Source of the DNA: Deltaproteobacteria bacterium
Lineage (GTDB): Bacteria > Myxococcota_A > UBA9042 > PHBI01 > JACKFB01
Length of the DNA: 50,915 bases
Direction of reading: 5' to 3'
NCBI GenBank assembly: GCA_020632695.1
Contig: JACKFB010000027.1
Span: 1-50,915 of the forward strand
Under the pieces are notes generated by a model that searched no databases, was not told the DNA's origin, and was given only the letters and a program-made list of their open reading frames with translations. Of the stretch, positions 33,067 through 40,503 are shown piece after piece. The first letter of the stretch is position 1. Each line of letters begins with the position of its first letter. Both the position numbers and the translations under genes were made by a program.

Positions 33067-33252
33067 GCGGTGAGCCTGCACGGTCCGAGGGAACGGCGTC
33101 AAGCGCTAAGTAAGCATGTTCGGACCTGACCCCTTGAGGTGCAAGCGGGGAGCCTGGATGCGAAGTGGTCGAGCCATGCGGTGAGCCTGCACGGTCCGAG
33201 GGAACGGCGTCAAGCGCTAAGTAAGCATGTTCGGACCTGACCCCTTGGGGTG
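33031..33252. repeat. Right end of RAYT element: two tandem 111-bp copies
   Basis: 33031-33141 and 33142-33252 are identical at 110 of 111 positions (only 33137 a versus 33248 g), which implies a recent duplication. Each copy carries the ATG and about the first 12 codons of the transposase on the minus strand (ATG at 33066 and 33177), then the inverted 26-base motif. The outer copy is a decapitated gene start that leads nowhere. The stretch 33253-33380 contains no gene and should hold the promoter of the cupin gene. Confidence 0.9.
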
Positions 33253-33380
33253 GGTGCCGAGGCTGCAAATGACCGTTCTTTGACGGGAACGGACCTTCTG
33301 AAGGCGGCGGCAACTTCCTACGATTCTTCGTGTCGGCACGGCGTGAAGGTGGCGACGAACCACGAACCTGGGGAGTGAAC

Positions 33381-34091
33381 GTGAAGCGACGCAGTTTCTT
33401 GAAAGCGACGGCGGTGTCTTCAGCGGGGCTGATGGTCTCGGCGTGTACGGCGTCGGCGGCGACCACGGACTCGCGGGACGCATCCGGTGACGGCTCGCTA
33501 GACACCTCGACGGGTAGCGCCGCATGCACGCACCTCGAGCCGGTGGCCCCCTCCACCCCGGAGATCATCGGACCCGGCGAAGGGGAGGTGCTGGACGACG
33601 AGGATGGCCACTACAAGATCCGCGTGAACCGGCTCGGCAACTATTGGTCGATGATGGAGTTGACGCTTGCGCCCAAGCAGCTCCTCGCGCCGCACACCCA
33701 CGAGGGCTACGACCAGGCCGTGTACCTCATCGAGGGGGAGCTCGGGTTCGAGTTCGGGGGGGAAGGGGGCCAGGTGCTGACGGGCGGCGCCGGAAGCTAC
33801 GTCGTCAAGCCGCGGGGCCTGGCGCACACCTTCTGGAACCCGTCCGACACCGTCACCGTGCGCTACATCGAGATGTCGGCCAACGTGACCTTCGAGCAGT
33901 TCGCGGATGCAGCGCGGGTCGCCGATGGCTTCGCCGAGACGGACGCCGCCGCCCGGGCGCACGACGTGACCTTTCACTACGAGGAGATCCCCCGATTGCT
34001 CAAGGAGCACGGGCTCACCTCGATCAAGGGCACGGCGGTGAAGCTCCCCCCGCTCGACCAGCTGCCGGGCCTGGGCTTCCCGAAGCCATAG
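33381..34091 (+). CDS. Tat-exported cupin-domain lipoprotein
   Basis: 236 residues from GTG 33381 with ggggag upstream; the frame is open from 33330. N-terminus VKRRSFLKATAVSSAGLMVSAC is a textbook Tat motif (RRSFLK, given in part) running into a lipobox-type Cys. A Ser/Asp/Thr linker follows. The cupin barrel is at about 80-165: LLAPHTHEGYDQAVYLIEGELGF with the H-T-H metal pair and a Gln at the usual Glu position, then VVKPRGLAHTFWNPSD with the third His. Tat export suggests folding with a metal in the cytoplasm before transport. The C-terminus (170-236) is helical. Ligand or reaction unknown. Converges with the AraC gene 25 bases downstream. Confidence 0.8.
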   Translation: MKRRSFLKATAVSSAGLMVSACTASAATTDSRDASGDGSLDTSTGSAACTHLEPVAPSTPEIIGPGEGEVLDDEDGHYKIRVNRLGNYWSMMELTLAPKQLLAPHTHEGYDQAVYLIEGELGFEFGGEGGQVLTGGAGSYVVKPRGLAHTFWNPSDTVTVRYIEMSANVTFEQFADAARVADGFAETDAAARAHDVTFHYEEIPRLLKEHGLTSIKGTAVKLPPLDQLPGLGFPKP

Positions 34092-34115
34092 GTCGGGACA
34101 GCGTTGGAAGCGGGA

Positions 34116-35117
34116 CTACGACTGCCGGGCCCGTTCGCGGCGGACCTGCGCCGGGGTCTTGCCGACCCAGCGTTCGAAGGCCCGGCGGAAGCTCCGCTCA
34201 GTGGCGTACCCCAGCTGCTCGGCGATCTGGTCCATGCTGAGCCCGGCATCCTGAAGCAGTCGCAGCGCGTGGGCCCGGCGGGCATCACTCATCAGCTTCC
34301 GTGGACTGGAGCCCTCCTGGCTCGCCATCCGCTGCAGCGAGCGCTCGCTGACCCCCAGTCGTCGCGCCAGGCCCCGGGCGGTGAAGTCGCCGTGCGCGGC
34401 GTTGAAGGCCACCGCCTCCTGCAGATCGATCGCGCGCTCCGGCGGGCCGACGGTCTGGCGCTCTGCGCGGAGGGCGTCGAGCCGCTGCTGCACGAACAGA
34501 TGGAGCTCCGGCCTGGCGTGTGGATTGGGCCGATCGAGGTCGGAGCTGAGGACGATCAACGCGTTGGTCGGAGCGCCGAACAGAGGCACCTGTCCGAAGA
34601 ACTCCGCGTACTGGCTCTCCGGCCCAAGGGGATGATGTCGGAACTCGACTCTTCGAATGACGTCCGCGCCGAAGAGGCCGGTGGCGAGCTGAGCGGCAAC
34701 TCCGACCCCGAGCTCGGCGCCGCAGCCCCCGTCCAACTCGTCCATCGGGTGGTACATTCGAATCCCTGACTCGTGAGGGCCCTCGAACACCTCGAGTTCC
34801 AGCTCATCGGAGAGCAGCGCGTGGTTCCGGGCCGCGAAGCGAGTGAGGCTGCGGAGGTCTGGAAGCGTACTCGAGAGCTCGCCGAACTCGCCGAGAATCG
34901 AGCGCGGAACCATCGAGGCCATGCGCAGGCCCACCGCATCGTTCGGGCACCGGGTGCGGATGACCTGCCAGATGCGCGCGACGAGATCCCCCGGCAGCCA
35001 CGGGTCCGCCTCGAGCAGCGCCTCCGCACTCACCCCGGTCGCCGCGGTCAAGGTCTCCATGGGGACGCCCTTCGACAGCGCGAACAGCGTCGTGGCCACC
35101 CCCAACCTGGCCATCAT
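34116..35117 (-). CDS. AraC-family transcriptional regulator
   Basis: 333 residues from ATG 35117, with GGGGGAGG 11 bases upstream; tandem ATG 35114 and a TTG at 35138 are alternatives. N-terminal ~200 residues resemble the arabinose-binding-like AraC sensor domain of the OruR/ArgR-type group (LFALSKGVPMETLTAATGVS, VIRTRCPNDAVGLRMASM). The C-terminal double HTH is clear: FTARGLARRLGVSERSLQRM, SSPRKLMSDARRAHALRLL and SMDQIAEQLGYATERSFRRA, then F-x-R-W-x-G-x-T-P. Cytoplasmic DNA-binding regulator. It may control the convergent cupin gene or the amidase gene; neither is shown by the sequence. Confidence 0.9.
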   Translation of the reverse strand: MMARLGVATTLFALSKGVPMETLTAATGVSAEALLEADPWLPGDLVARIWQVIRTRCPNDAVGLRMASMVPRSILGEFGELSSTLPDLRSLTRFAARNHALLSDELELEVFEGPHESGIRMYHPMDELDGGCGAELGVGVAAQLATGLFGADVIRRVEFRHHPLGPESQYAEFFGQVPLFGAPTNALIVLSSDLDRPNPHARPELHLFVQQRLDALRAERQTVGPPERAIDLQEAVAFNAAHGDFTARGLARRLGVSERSLQRMASQEGSSPRKLMSDARRAHALRLLQDAGLSMDQIAEQLGYATERSFRRAFERWVGKTPAQVRRERARQS

Positions 35118-35331
35118 GCGCGGCCGGGCCTCCCCCAAGATCTCCCCGCTCCCTGTCCGCGAGAGCGAAGCGCAGCCACCCGCTGGCCACCACGGCCCGC
35201 CCGACGCGCTCGGTCACGCTCCAGCGCAGTATCGAACACCGGGTCGGATCCGTCGAGGGTCGCGACACGGCAGGCGGGAGCCGGCTCGAAGATGCATCGG
35301 CTCGCGGCGCGCGCGCAGCGAGAGGGCAGGC

Positions 35332-36735
35332 TCAGCCGGGCAGCGGGGCTATGCCGGGCCAGGGGGCCTCGGACTCGAGGGCGTAGGCCAGCTCCAGCAG
35401 CAGGCGCTCCTGGCCGACCTGGGTGGCGAGCTGGACGCCGACGGGCAGGCCCTCGTCGGTGGCGCCGAGCGGCAGCGAGATGGCCGGCGCGCCGGCGATG
35501 TTCTGCAGGGGCGTGAAGGGCGCGTGGGCGTGGATGCGCTCGTACTTGACCTCGAAGGGCAGCTCGGGCGAGAGGTGGCCGATGGGCGGCGCCGGGCCGG
35601 CCAGGGTGGGGCACACCAGCACGTCCATGTCGCGGAAGAGGTCGGCGTAGAGACGGCCGAAGCGGCGCAGGCGCCAGAGCCCGCGCGGGGTCGCCAACAG
35701 GTTCTTGCGGAAGTGCACCGCGAGGCCGCGCGTCCAGGGCTCGAGCTGGTCCGCGTGGAAGGAGCGGCCCACGGCCTGCCGCGTCATGCGCTGGGCGCCG
35801 GCGCCGAGCAGCGCCCAGTAGTTGAAGAAGTCGCGGGCCATCTGGCTCACGACCTCGTCGGAGAAGGGCTTGATGGGCTCGACCCGGTGGCCCATCTGCT
35901 CGAGCAGGCGCGCGGTGCGCTCGACGGCGGCCAGCGCGGCGGGGTGGACGGGCGCGCCCAGCGGCGCGTCGGTGTAGATGCCGACGCGCAGGCGCGAGCT
36001 GCCGGGGCCCTGGACGTGGCCGATGGGCGGCAGGCCGGGCGCTGAGCCGGCCGCCTCGACCGCGGCGTAGAAGGCGGCGGTGTCGCGGACGGTACGGCTG
36101 ACGACGCCGTAGGTGGCGATCTTGATGGGCATCTTCGCGCTGCGCTCGAGGTCGACCAGCCGCCCGCGCGAGGGCTTGAGGCCGACCAGACCGCAGCAGG
36201 CCGCCGGGATGCGGATCGAGCCGCCGCCGTCGCTGGCGTAGGCGATGGGCACGACCCCCGCGGCCACCAGCGAGGCCGCGCCGCCCGACGAGCCGCCCGA
36301 CGAGTGCCCCAGGTCGCGCGGGTTGCGGGTAGGCGGCCCGCCCTCGGGCTCGGTGGTGGCGGTGAGCCCGAACTCAGGCGTGGTGGACTTGCCCAGGCTG
36401 ATGAAGCCGGCCTCGAGGAACTGGACGACGGCGGGCGAGGTGGTCTTGGGGACGAAGCCGCGGTAGGCTCGCGAGCCCATCCCCGTCGGGACGCCCGCGA
36501 CGTTGTCGAGATCCTTGATGAAGCTCGGCACGCCGGAGAAGGGCCCGGGAGCGGGCGAGACCGCCTGGCGCAGGGCCTCGTCGAAGGTGGGGGTCGCGAT
36601 GGCATGCAGGTGCGGCTCCCACGCCTGGGCCCGGGCGACGGCGGCGCGGACGGCCTCCAGCGCGCTGACCTCGCCTCGAGCGATGCGTTCCGCCGTCTCG
36701 ACCCCGTCCCAGCTCGCCATCTCGGTGTCTGCCAC
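35332..36735 (-). CDS. Amidase-signature family hydrolase
   Basis: 467 residues. The complete Ser-cisSer-Lys triad is visible: Lys74 in GVPSFIKDLDNVAG, cis-Ser149 in DLGHSSGGSSGGAASLVAAG, and nucleophile Ser173 in SDGGGSIRIPAACCGLVGLK. Length and the C-terminal FTPLQNIAGAPAISLPLG are normal for amidases. GatA itself is unlikely because no gatB/gatC neighbours are seen; a general carboxylic-amide hydrolase (6-aminohexanoate hydrolase- or fatty-amide-like) fits better. No signal peptide, so cytoplasmic. Divergent from the small gene at 36964 across a 228-base gap that contains no gene. Confidence 0.9.
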   Translation of the reverse strand: MADTEMASWDGVETAERIARGEVSALEAVRAAVARAQAWEPHLHAIATPTFDEALRQAVSPAPGPFSGVPSFIKDLDNVAGVPTGMGSRAYRGFVPKTTSPAVVQFLEAGFISLGKSTTPEFGLTATTEPEGGPPTRNPRDLGHSSGGSSGGAASLVAAGVVPIAYASDGGGSIRIPAACCGLVGLKPSRGRLVDLERSAKMPIKIATYGVVSRTVRDTAAFYAAVEAAGSAPGLPPIGHVQGPGSSRLRVGIYTDAPLGAPVHPAALAAVERTARLLEQMGHRVEPIKPFSDEVVSQMARDFFNYWALLGAGAQRMTRQAVGRSFHADQLEPWTRGLAVHFRKNLLATPRGLWRLRRFGRLYADLFRDMDVLVCPTLAGPAPPIGHLSPELPFEVKYERIHAHAPFTPLQNIAGAPAISLPLGATDEGLPVGVQLATQVGQERLLLELAYALESEAPWPGIAPLPG

Positions 36736-36963
36736 GATGCCTCCCTGCGCCCCGTCCGGGCGCGGGCGCCCTTATAGCGCGATCGGCGGGCGAGGTGGCG
36801 TCTGTATTGCAGCGCAACCGCCGCCGGCAGCGCTTGGACCCGCCCTCGTCAACGCGTAATGTGGGGTCTGCGCTGGGAGAGCTCCTGGCCGCGCCTCCTC
36901 CACCGGCGGGCGCGCAGGATCCCGGCGGGCCGTCCAACAGGCCCAGGACCATGGAGAGTTCCG

Positions 36964-37299
36964 ATGGAAGAGCCGCCCGAGTGGGTGCAGGCCTCAGGCT
37001 CGCTGACCGTGCTGGGCTTCGAGACGGACGCCGCGCCGGACGAGGCAGCGATCGGGTCGATGCGCGAGCACTGCGCCGCGGTGGTGCCCGGGTTCCTGCG
37101 CGCGGTCGAGGCCCAGGACAACTCAGAGGGCGTCTACGTCACCGAGTTCGGCGGCCCCGAGCGCTTCATGATGGAGTGGGTGTTCGTCGGGCACCTGGAC
37201 GACGCGCAGATCCGCGCCGTGTGGCTGGCGATGGTCGAGGCGTGCACGGCGCATCGGATGCGCTGTCACCTGTCGAATCGCGGGATGGAGTTCCCCTGA
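36964..37299 (+). CDS. Small protein of unknown function
   Basis: 111 residues from ATG 36964, preceded by GGAGAG. Not recognised. It has no signal peptide and looks like a compact alpha/beta protein (SLTVLGFETDAAPDEAA, YVTEFGGPERFMMEWVFVG, RAVWLAMVEACTAHRMRCHL). The 3' end overlaps the 3' end of the convergent carbamoyltransferase gene by 34 bases. Codon pattern (high GC at third positions) supports it as a real gene. Confidence 0.6.
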   Translation: MEEPPEWVQASGSLTVLGFETDAAPDEAAIGSMREHCAAVVPGFLRAVEAQDNSEGVYVTEFGGPERFMMEWVFVGHLDDAQIRAVWLAMVEACTAHRMRCHLSNRGMEFP

Positions 37300-40200
37300 C
37301 GAGGGGCCGCGAGGTGGGCGCGGTCGACCAGGAAGGGGCCCAGGGCCAGCACGTCCGCGCCCAGGTCGAGGAAGCTGGCGATGGCGTCCGCCGGGCTCTC
37401 CACGATGGGCTCGTGGGCCGTGTTGAAGGACGTGTTGATGACCATGGGGACGCCGGTCAGGCGCTCGAAGCGGGTCAAGAGCGCGTGGTAGAGCGGGTTC
37501 GCCTCGGCGGTCACCGACTGGGGGCGGGTGGTTCCGTCGACGTGCAGGATCGCCGGGACCTCGGCGCGGCGTGAGGCCAGCACCGGCAGCGTGAAGAGCA
37601 TGAAGGGGCTGTGGAAGGGGGTCTCGAACCAGTCGGCTTCGCGGCCGGCCAGGATCGAGGGACCGAAGGGGCGCCACCACTGGCGGCCCTTGAGCAGGTT
37701 GATGCGGTCGCGCAGGGCGTCGCGTCGCGGGTCGGCGAGGATGCTGCGGGCGCCCAGGGCGCGCGGGCCGAGCTCCATGCGGCCCTGGAACCAGCACACC
37801 ACCTTGCCGTCGGCGATGAGGGAGGCGACGTCGCCGGCCAGGTCGGCGCTGCGCGTCCAGGGGAGGCGGAAGCGGTCGAGGGTAGCCTGCAGCTCGGCGT
37901 CGTCGTAGCCGCGGCCCAGGTACGCGTGGGTCATCTCGCCGGCGGGCGACTCGCCGGTGACGAAGTGGTGCGCCTCCAGCGCCGCACCGAGGGCGGTGCC
38001 CGCGTCGTGGGCGCCGGGCTGGACGAAGATGCGCTCGACGCCGAAGTGGGTGCGCAGGCGCTGGTTCATCGAGCAGTTGAGCGCCACGCCGCCGGCCAGG
38101 CAGAGGTTGCGCAGCGGGCGGCCGGCCAGCCCGTCCTCGATGAAGCGGATGACGGTGTCCTCGAGGGCACGCTGGAGGCTGGCGGCCAGGTCGACGTGGG
38201 CCTGGGTCAGCTCGCCGTCGCGGGCGCGCGCCAGGTGGCCGAAGGCCTCCAGGATGCCGCGGTCGTGGATGCTGTAGTCGCTGCGGCTCCGCGCCGAGAG
38301 GAAGCGCGACAGATCGATGGTGGGCTGGCCCAGCGGCGCCAGGCCCATGGTCGAGCCCTGGCCGTGGTGGCCGAAGCCCAGGATGGTGGTGATGAACTCG
38401 TAGACGCCGCCGATGAGGCTGTCCTCGTGGCAGAGGACGTCGAAGACGCGGCGCAGCTCGCCGCCGCCGGCCTCGAAGAAGGCGGCGGTCTCGCGCTCGC
38501 CGCGGCCGTCGACCGTGAACACGAAGGCCTCGTCCATGCCGCTCACGCGCCAGGCCGACGCCGCGTGGGTGAGGTGGTGGGGGACGAAGACGCGGTCGCC
38601 GTCGCGCACGGTGACCGGCGGGCGGGACGGGTCGCTGGTCGAGTAGGTGGGCAGGAAGCGCGCCGGGATGCCGTTGAGCGCGACGATGTCCACGTCGTCC
38701 GGGGTGAGGCCGGCCAGGTCGAGCACCTCGCGGACGGCGCGTGAGGGGAAGGCGCGCTCGAGCGGCAGGGTGGGGTCGGAGACCACGGTGACGCCGGGGC
38801 GGCCGGGCGGGTGCCAGCCGCACTGCTTGCGGCGGCGCAGGCGCTCCTCCTGGACGGAGGCGATGACCCGGCCGTCGACGAGCACGGCGGCGGCGTGGTT
38901 CTGGAGGGTGGTGGAGGCCAGGCCGAGCACCACCAGCGGGCCGCGGCGGATGATGGCGGGGGCGGGGGCGATGAGGCGCTCGGGCGGGGCCTCGCCGGCC
39001 AGCAGCGCACCCTCGGGGGTGGCGTAGGGGTTGGCGGCGGCCAGGGCGGCGGTGAGCAGCGGCGCGGTGCCGGGCGGGGCGGGGGCCGCGCGGGCCAGCA
39101 GCGCGTCGATGGGGAGCGGGTCGGTGCTGACGAGCAGCAGGCCAGGTGCGGGGGCCTCGACCAGCCAGAGGTCGGCGGCGACGGTGTGGCGCAGGGCGAC
39201 GGACCAGCAGCCCGAGGCGGCGGCCACGAGCGGGTCGGCGCCCTGGGAGGCCAGCCAGGCGGCGGCGTCGTCTGCCAGGTGGACGCTGGGCGGCTCGAGC
39301 ACCGTCGCGGCTGGCGCGGCGAGCTGCGCAGCCCAGGCGCGGGTGGCGGCGTCGCGCAGCTCGGAGGGCAGGGCGCAGAGGGACGCCACGAGCGCGGGCT
39401 GGGGACGCTCGGGCGCGGCGCTGGCCAGATGGATGAGGCAGTCGGGCGGCGGCGGGGCCTGCGGGCTGGGCTCGATGCGTGCGATGGGCGCCCAGCGGGC
39501 TCCGGCGGCGCGGCAGACGGCGGCGTGCTCGGCCAGCTCGGCCGGCTGCACGGGGCCAGGGGCCGGGGGGACGAGCACCGTCACGTCCGCGTCCAGGGCG
39601 CGGCAGCCGGCGAGGACCGCGCGCAAGAGCTCCGGCGAGACCGCGGGCGCCGACAGCGTGACGAGCACCCTCGGCGGGCCTTGGGCGGCACGGGTCATGC
39701 GCCGGGCGTCGCGCGGGCTCTCGGCGATGTGGCGGGCGCGCTCCTCGGGGGGCAGGGTGAGGCGGGAGGGGTCGACGAAGCGGGCGAAGCCGCCGAGCTG
39801 CGCGAGGGCGTCGGCCGCCGCCTGGGCCGGGCTGCAGTGGCCGGGGCCGGTGGCGAAGACCAGGAGATCCTCGCCGGGGGCGGCGGCGGGCTCGTCCTCG
39901 GGCGGCGGGACCAGGCCCGGGCAGTCGGCGGCGAGGGGGCCGGCGGCGCCGGTGGCCTCGAGGCCGACGCAGCGGGCGCGAGCGGCGTGGACGGCGGCGT
40001 GCCACCAGGGAGCCAGGGCTGCGGCCGCGGCGTCGCCGAGGTCGTCCGGCAAGGCGACGCGGAGCCCGGCGATGTCGGGCAGGCGATCGTCGACGAAGCG
40101 GACCAGGTCGGCCAGGGCGTGCTGGTTCGCCGGGGAGACGCGGTGCTCCAGCACCACCCGGGCGCCGGCCGCGGTGAGGGCGTCGAGGCGCTGGAGGCAC

Positions 40201-40346
40201 TCGTCGAAGCGGCCCCAGTGGCCGGTCGCGGCCTCGTAGAGCTCGGCGACGTGCGAGGGGAAGGCCACCAGGACGGGGCCGCGCGGCGGCGGCGCGGTCC
40301 AGCGCGGGTCGTCCAGGTCCACGATGGCGGCGTCGGGCTGCGGCAC
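37266..40346 (-). CDS. NodU/CmcH-type carbamoyltransferase with degenerate radical-SAM-like N-terminal half
   Basis: 1026 residues from GTG 40346, which has AGGAG eight bases upstream; the frame is open to 40460. The C-terminal ~557 residues are a carbamoyltransferase. PLVVLGLASTTLQNHAAAVL opens the Kae1-like domain, VPHHLTHAASAWRVSG has the metal/active-site His pair, and CLAGGVALNCSMNQRL, PGAHDAGTALGAA, GRMELGPRALGARSILADPR and VPMVINTSFNTAHEPIV follow. It transfers carbamoyl from carbamoyl phosphate to a hydroxyl. Residues about 22-110 (VAFPSHVAELYEAATGHWGRF, LDALTAAGARVVLEHRVSPA) resemble the core of radical SAM proteins, but the CxxxCxxC cluster motif is absent. Residues 180-465 are unassigned. 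A normal CmcH/NodU is about 550-600 residues. Follows the SGNH gene on the same strand. Confidence 0.8.
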   Translation of the reverse strand: MPQPDAAIVDLDDPRWTAPPPRGPVLVAFPSHVAELYEAATGHWGRFDECLQRLDALTAAGARVVLEHRVSPANQHALADLVRFVDDRLPDIAGLRVALPDDLGDAAAAALAPWWHAAVHAARARCVGLEATGAAGPLAADCPGLVPPPEDEPAAAPGEDLLVFATGPGHCSPAQAAADALAQLGGFARFVDPSRLTLPPEERARHIAESPRDARRMTRAAQGPPRVLVTLSAPAVSPELLRAVLAGCRALDADVTVLVPPAPGPVQPAELAEHAAVCRAAGARWAPIARIEPSPQAPPPPDCLIHLASAAPERPQPALVASLCALPSELRDAATRAWAAQLAAPAATVLEPPSVHLADDAAAWLASQGADPLVAAASGCWSVALRHTVAADLWLVEAPAPGLLLVSTDPLPIDALLARAAPAPPGTAPLLTAALAAANPYATPEGALLAGEAPPERLIAPAPAIIRRGPLVVLGLASTTLQNHAAAVLVDGRVIASVQEERLRRRKQCGWHPPGRPGVTVVSDPTLPLERAFPSRAVREVLDLAGLTPDDVDIVALNGIPARFLPTYSTSDPSRPPVTVRDGDRVFVPHHLTHAASAWRVSGMDEAFVFTVDGRGERETAAFFEAGGGELRRVFDVLCHEDSLIGGVYEFITTILGFGHHGQGSTMGLAPLGQPTIDLSRFLSARSRSDYSIHDRGILEAFGHLARARDGELTQAHVDLAASLQRALEDTVIRFIEDGLAGRPLRNLCLAGGVALNCSMNQRLRTHFGVERIFVQPGAHDAGTALGAALEAHHFVTGESPAGEMTHAYLGRGYDDAELQATLDRFRLPWTRSADLAGDVASLIADGKVVCWFQGRMELGPRALGARSILADPRRDALRDRINLLKGRQWWRPFGPSILAGREADWFETPFHSPFMLFTLPVLASRRAEVPAILHVDGTTRPQSVTAEANPLYHALLTRFERLTGVPMVINTSFNTAHEPIVESPADAIASFLDLGADVLALGPFLVDRAHLAAPRQGNSIPRFDR

Positions 40347-40503
40347 GGGGCGGGCTCCTGCGAGCGGGGCCGGGGTGGGTGACGCCGCGCCTCGGCGGGC
40401 GCTCCGCCAGCAGACTGCTATCACGGGAGGCCGGCGCCGGCCAAAGCGGCGGTTCGCCACCAGCGTGGCCCGCGAGCACGGCGGGGCTGTGGCGCGCCCG
40501 GCC

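Larger units (their letters stand above)
31916..33252. mobile_element. RAYT element with doubled ends
   Basis: The transposase gene is flanked by nested inverted motifs. A 26-base motif at 31916-31941 and 32024-32049 is matched in inverted orientation at 33109-33134 and 33220-33245 (24 of 26 identical). The inner pair encloses about 1.1 kb, the outer pair about 1.33 kb. No clear target-site duplication could be picked out by eye, as expected for HUH elements. Confidence 0.75.

Noticed and set aside
31916..33252. CRISPR-like array from repeated 26-base motifs
   Set aside because: Only four copies in two orientations, spaced by transposase-end sequence; these are transposon ends, not CRISPR repeats.
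35332..36735. GatA subunit of Asp/Glu-tRNA amidotransferase
   Set aside because: No gatB or gatC nearby, and the sequence around the catalytic Lys and the C-terminal half fits general amidases better.
37123..40479. A second minus-strand open frame of about 1118 codons overlapping the carbamoyltransferase in another phase
   Set aside because: Pro/Arg/Ala-rich nonsense composition; the frame 37266-40346 holds all carbamoyltransferase motifs.
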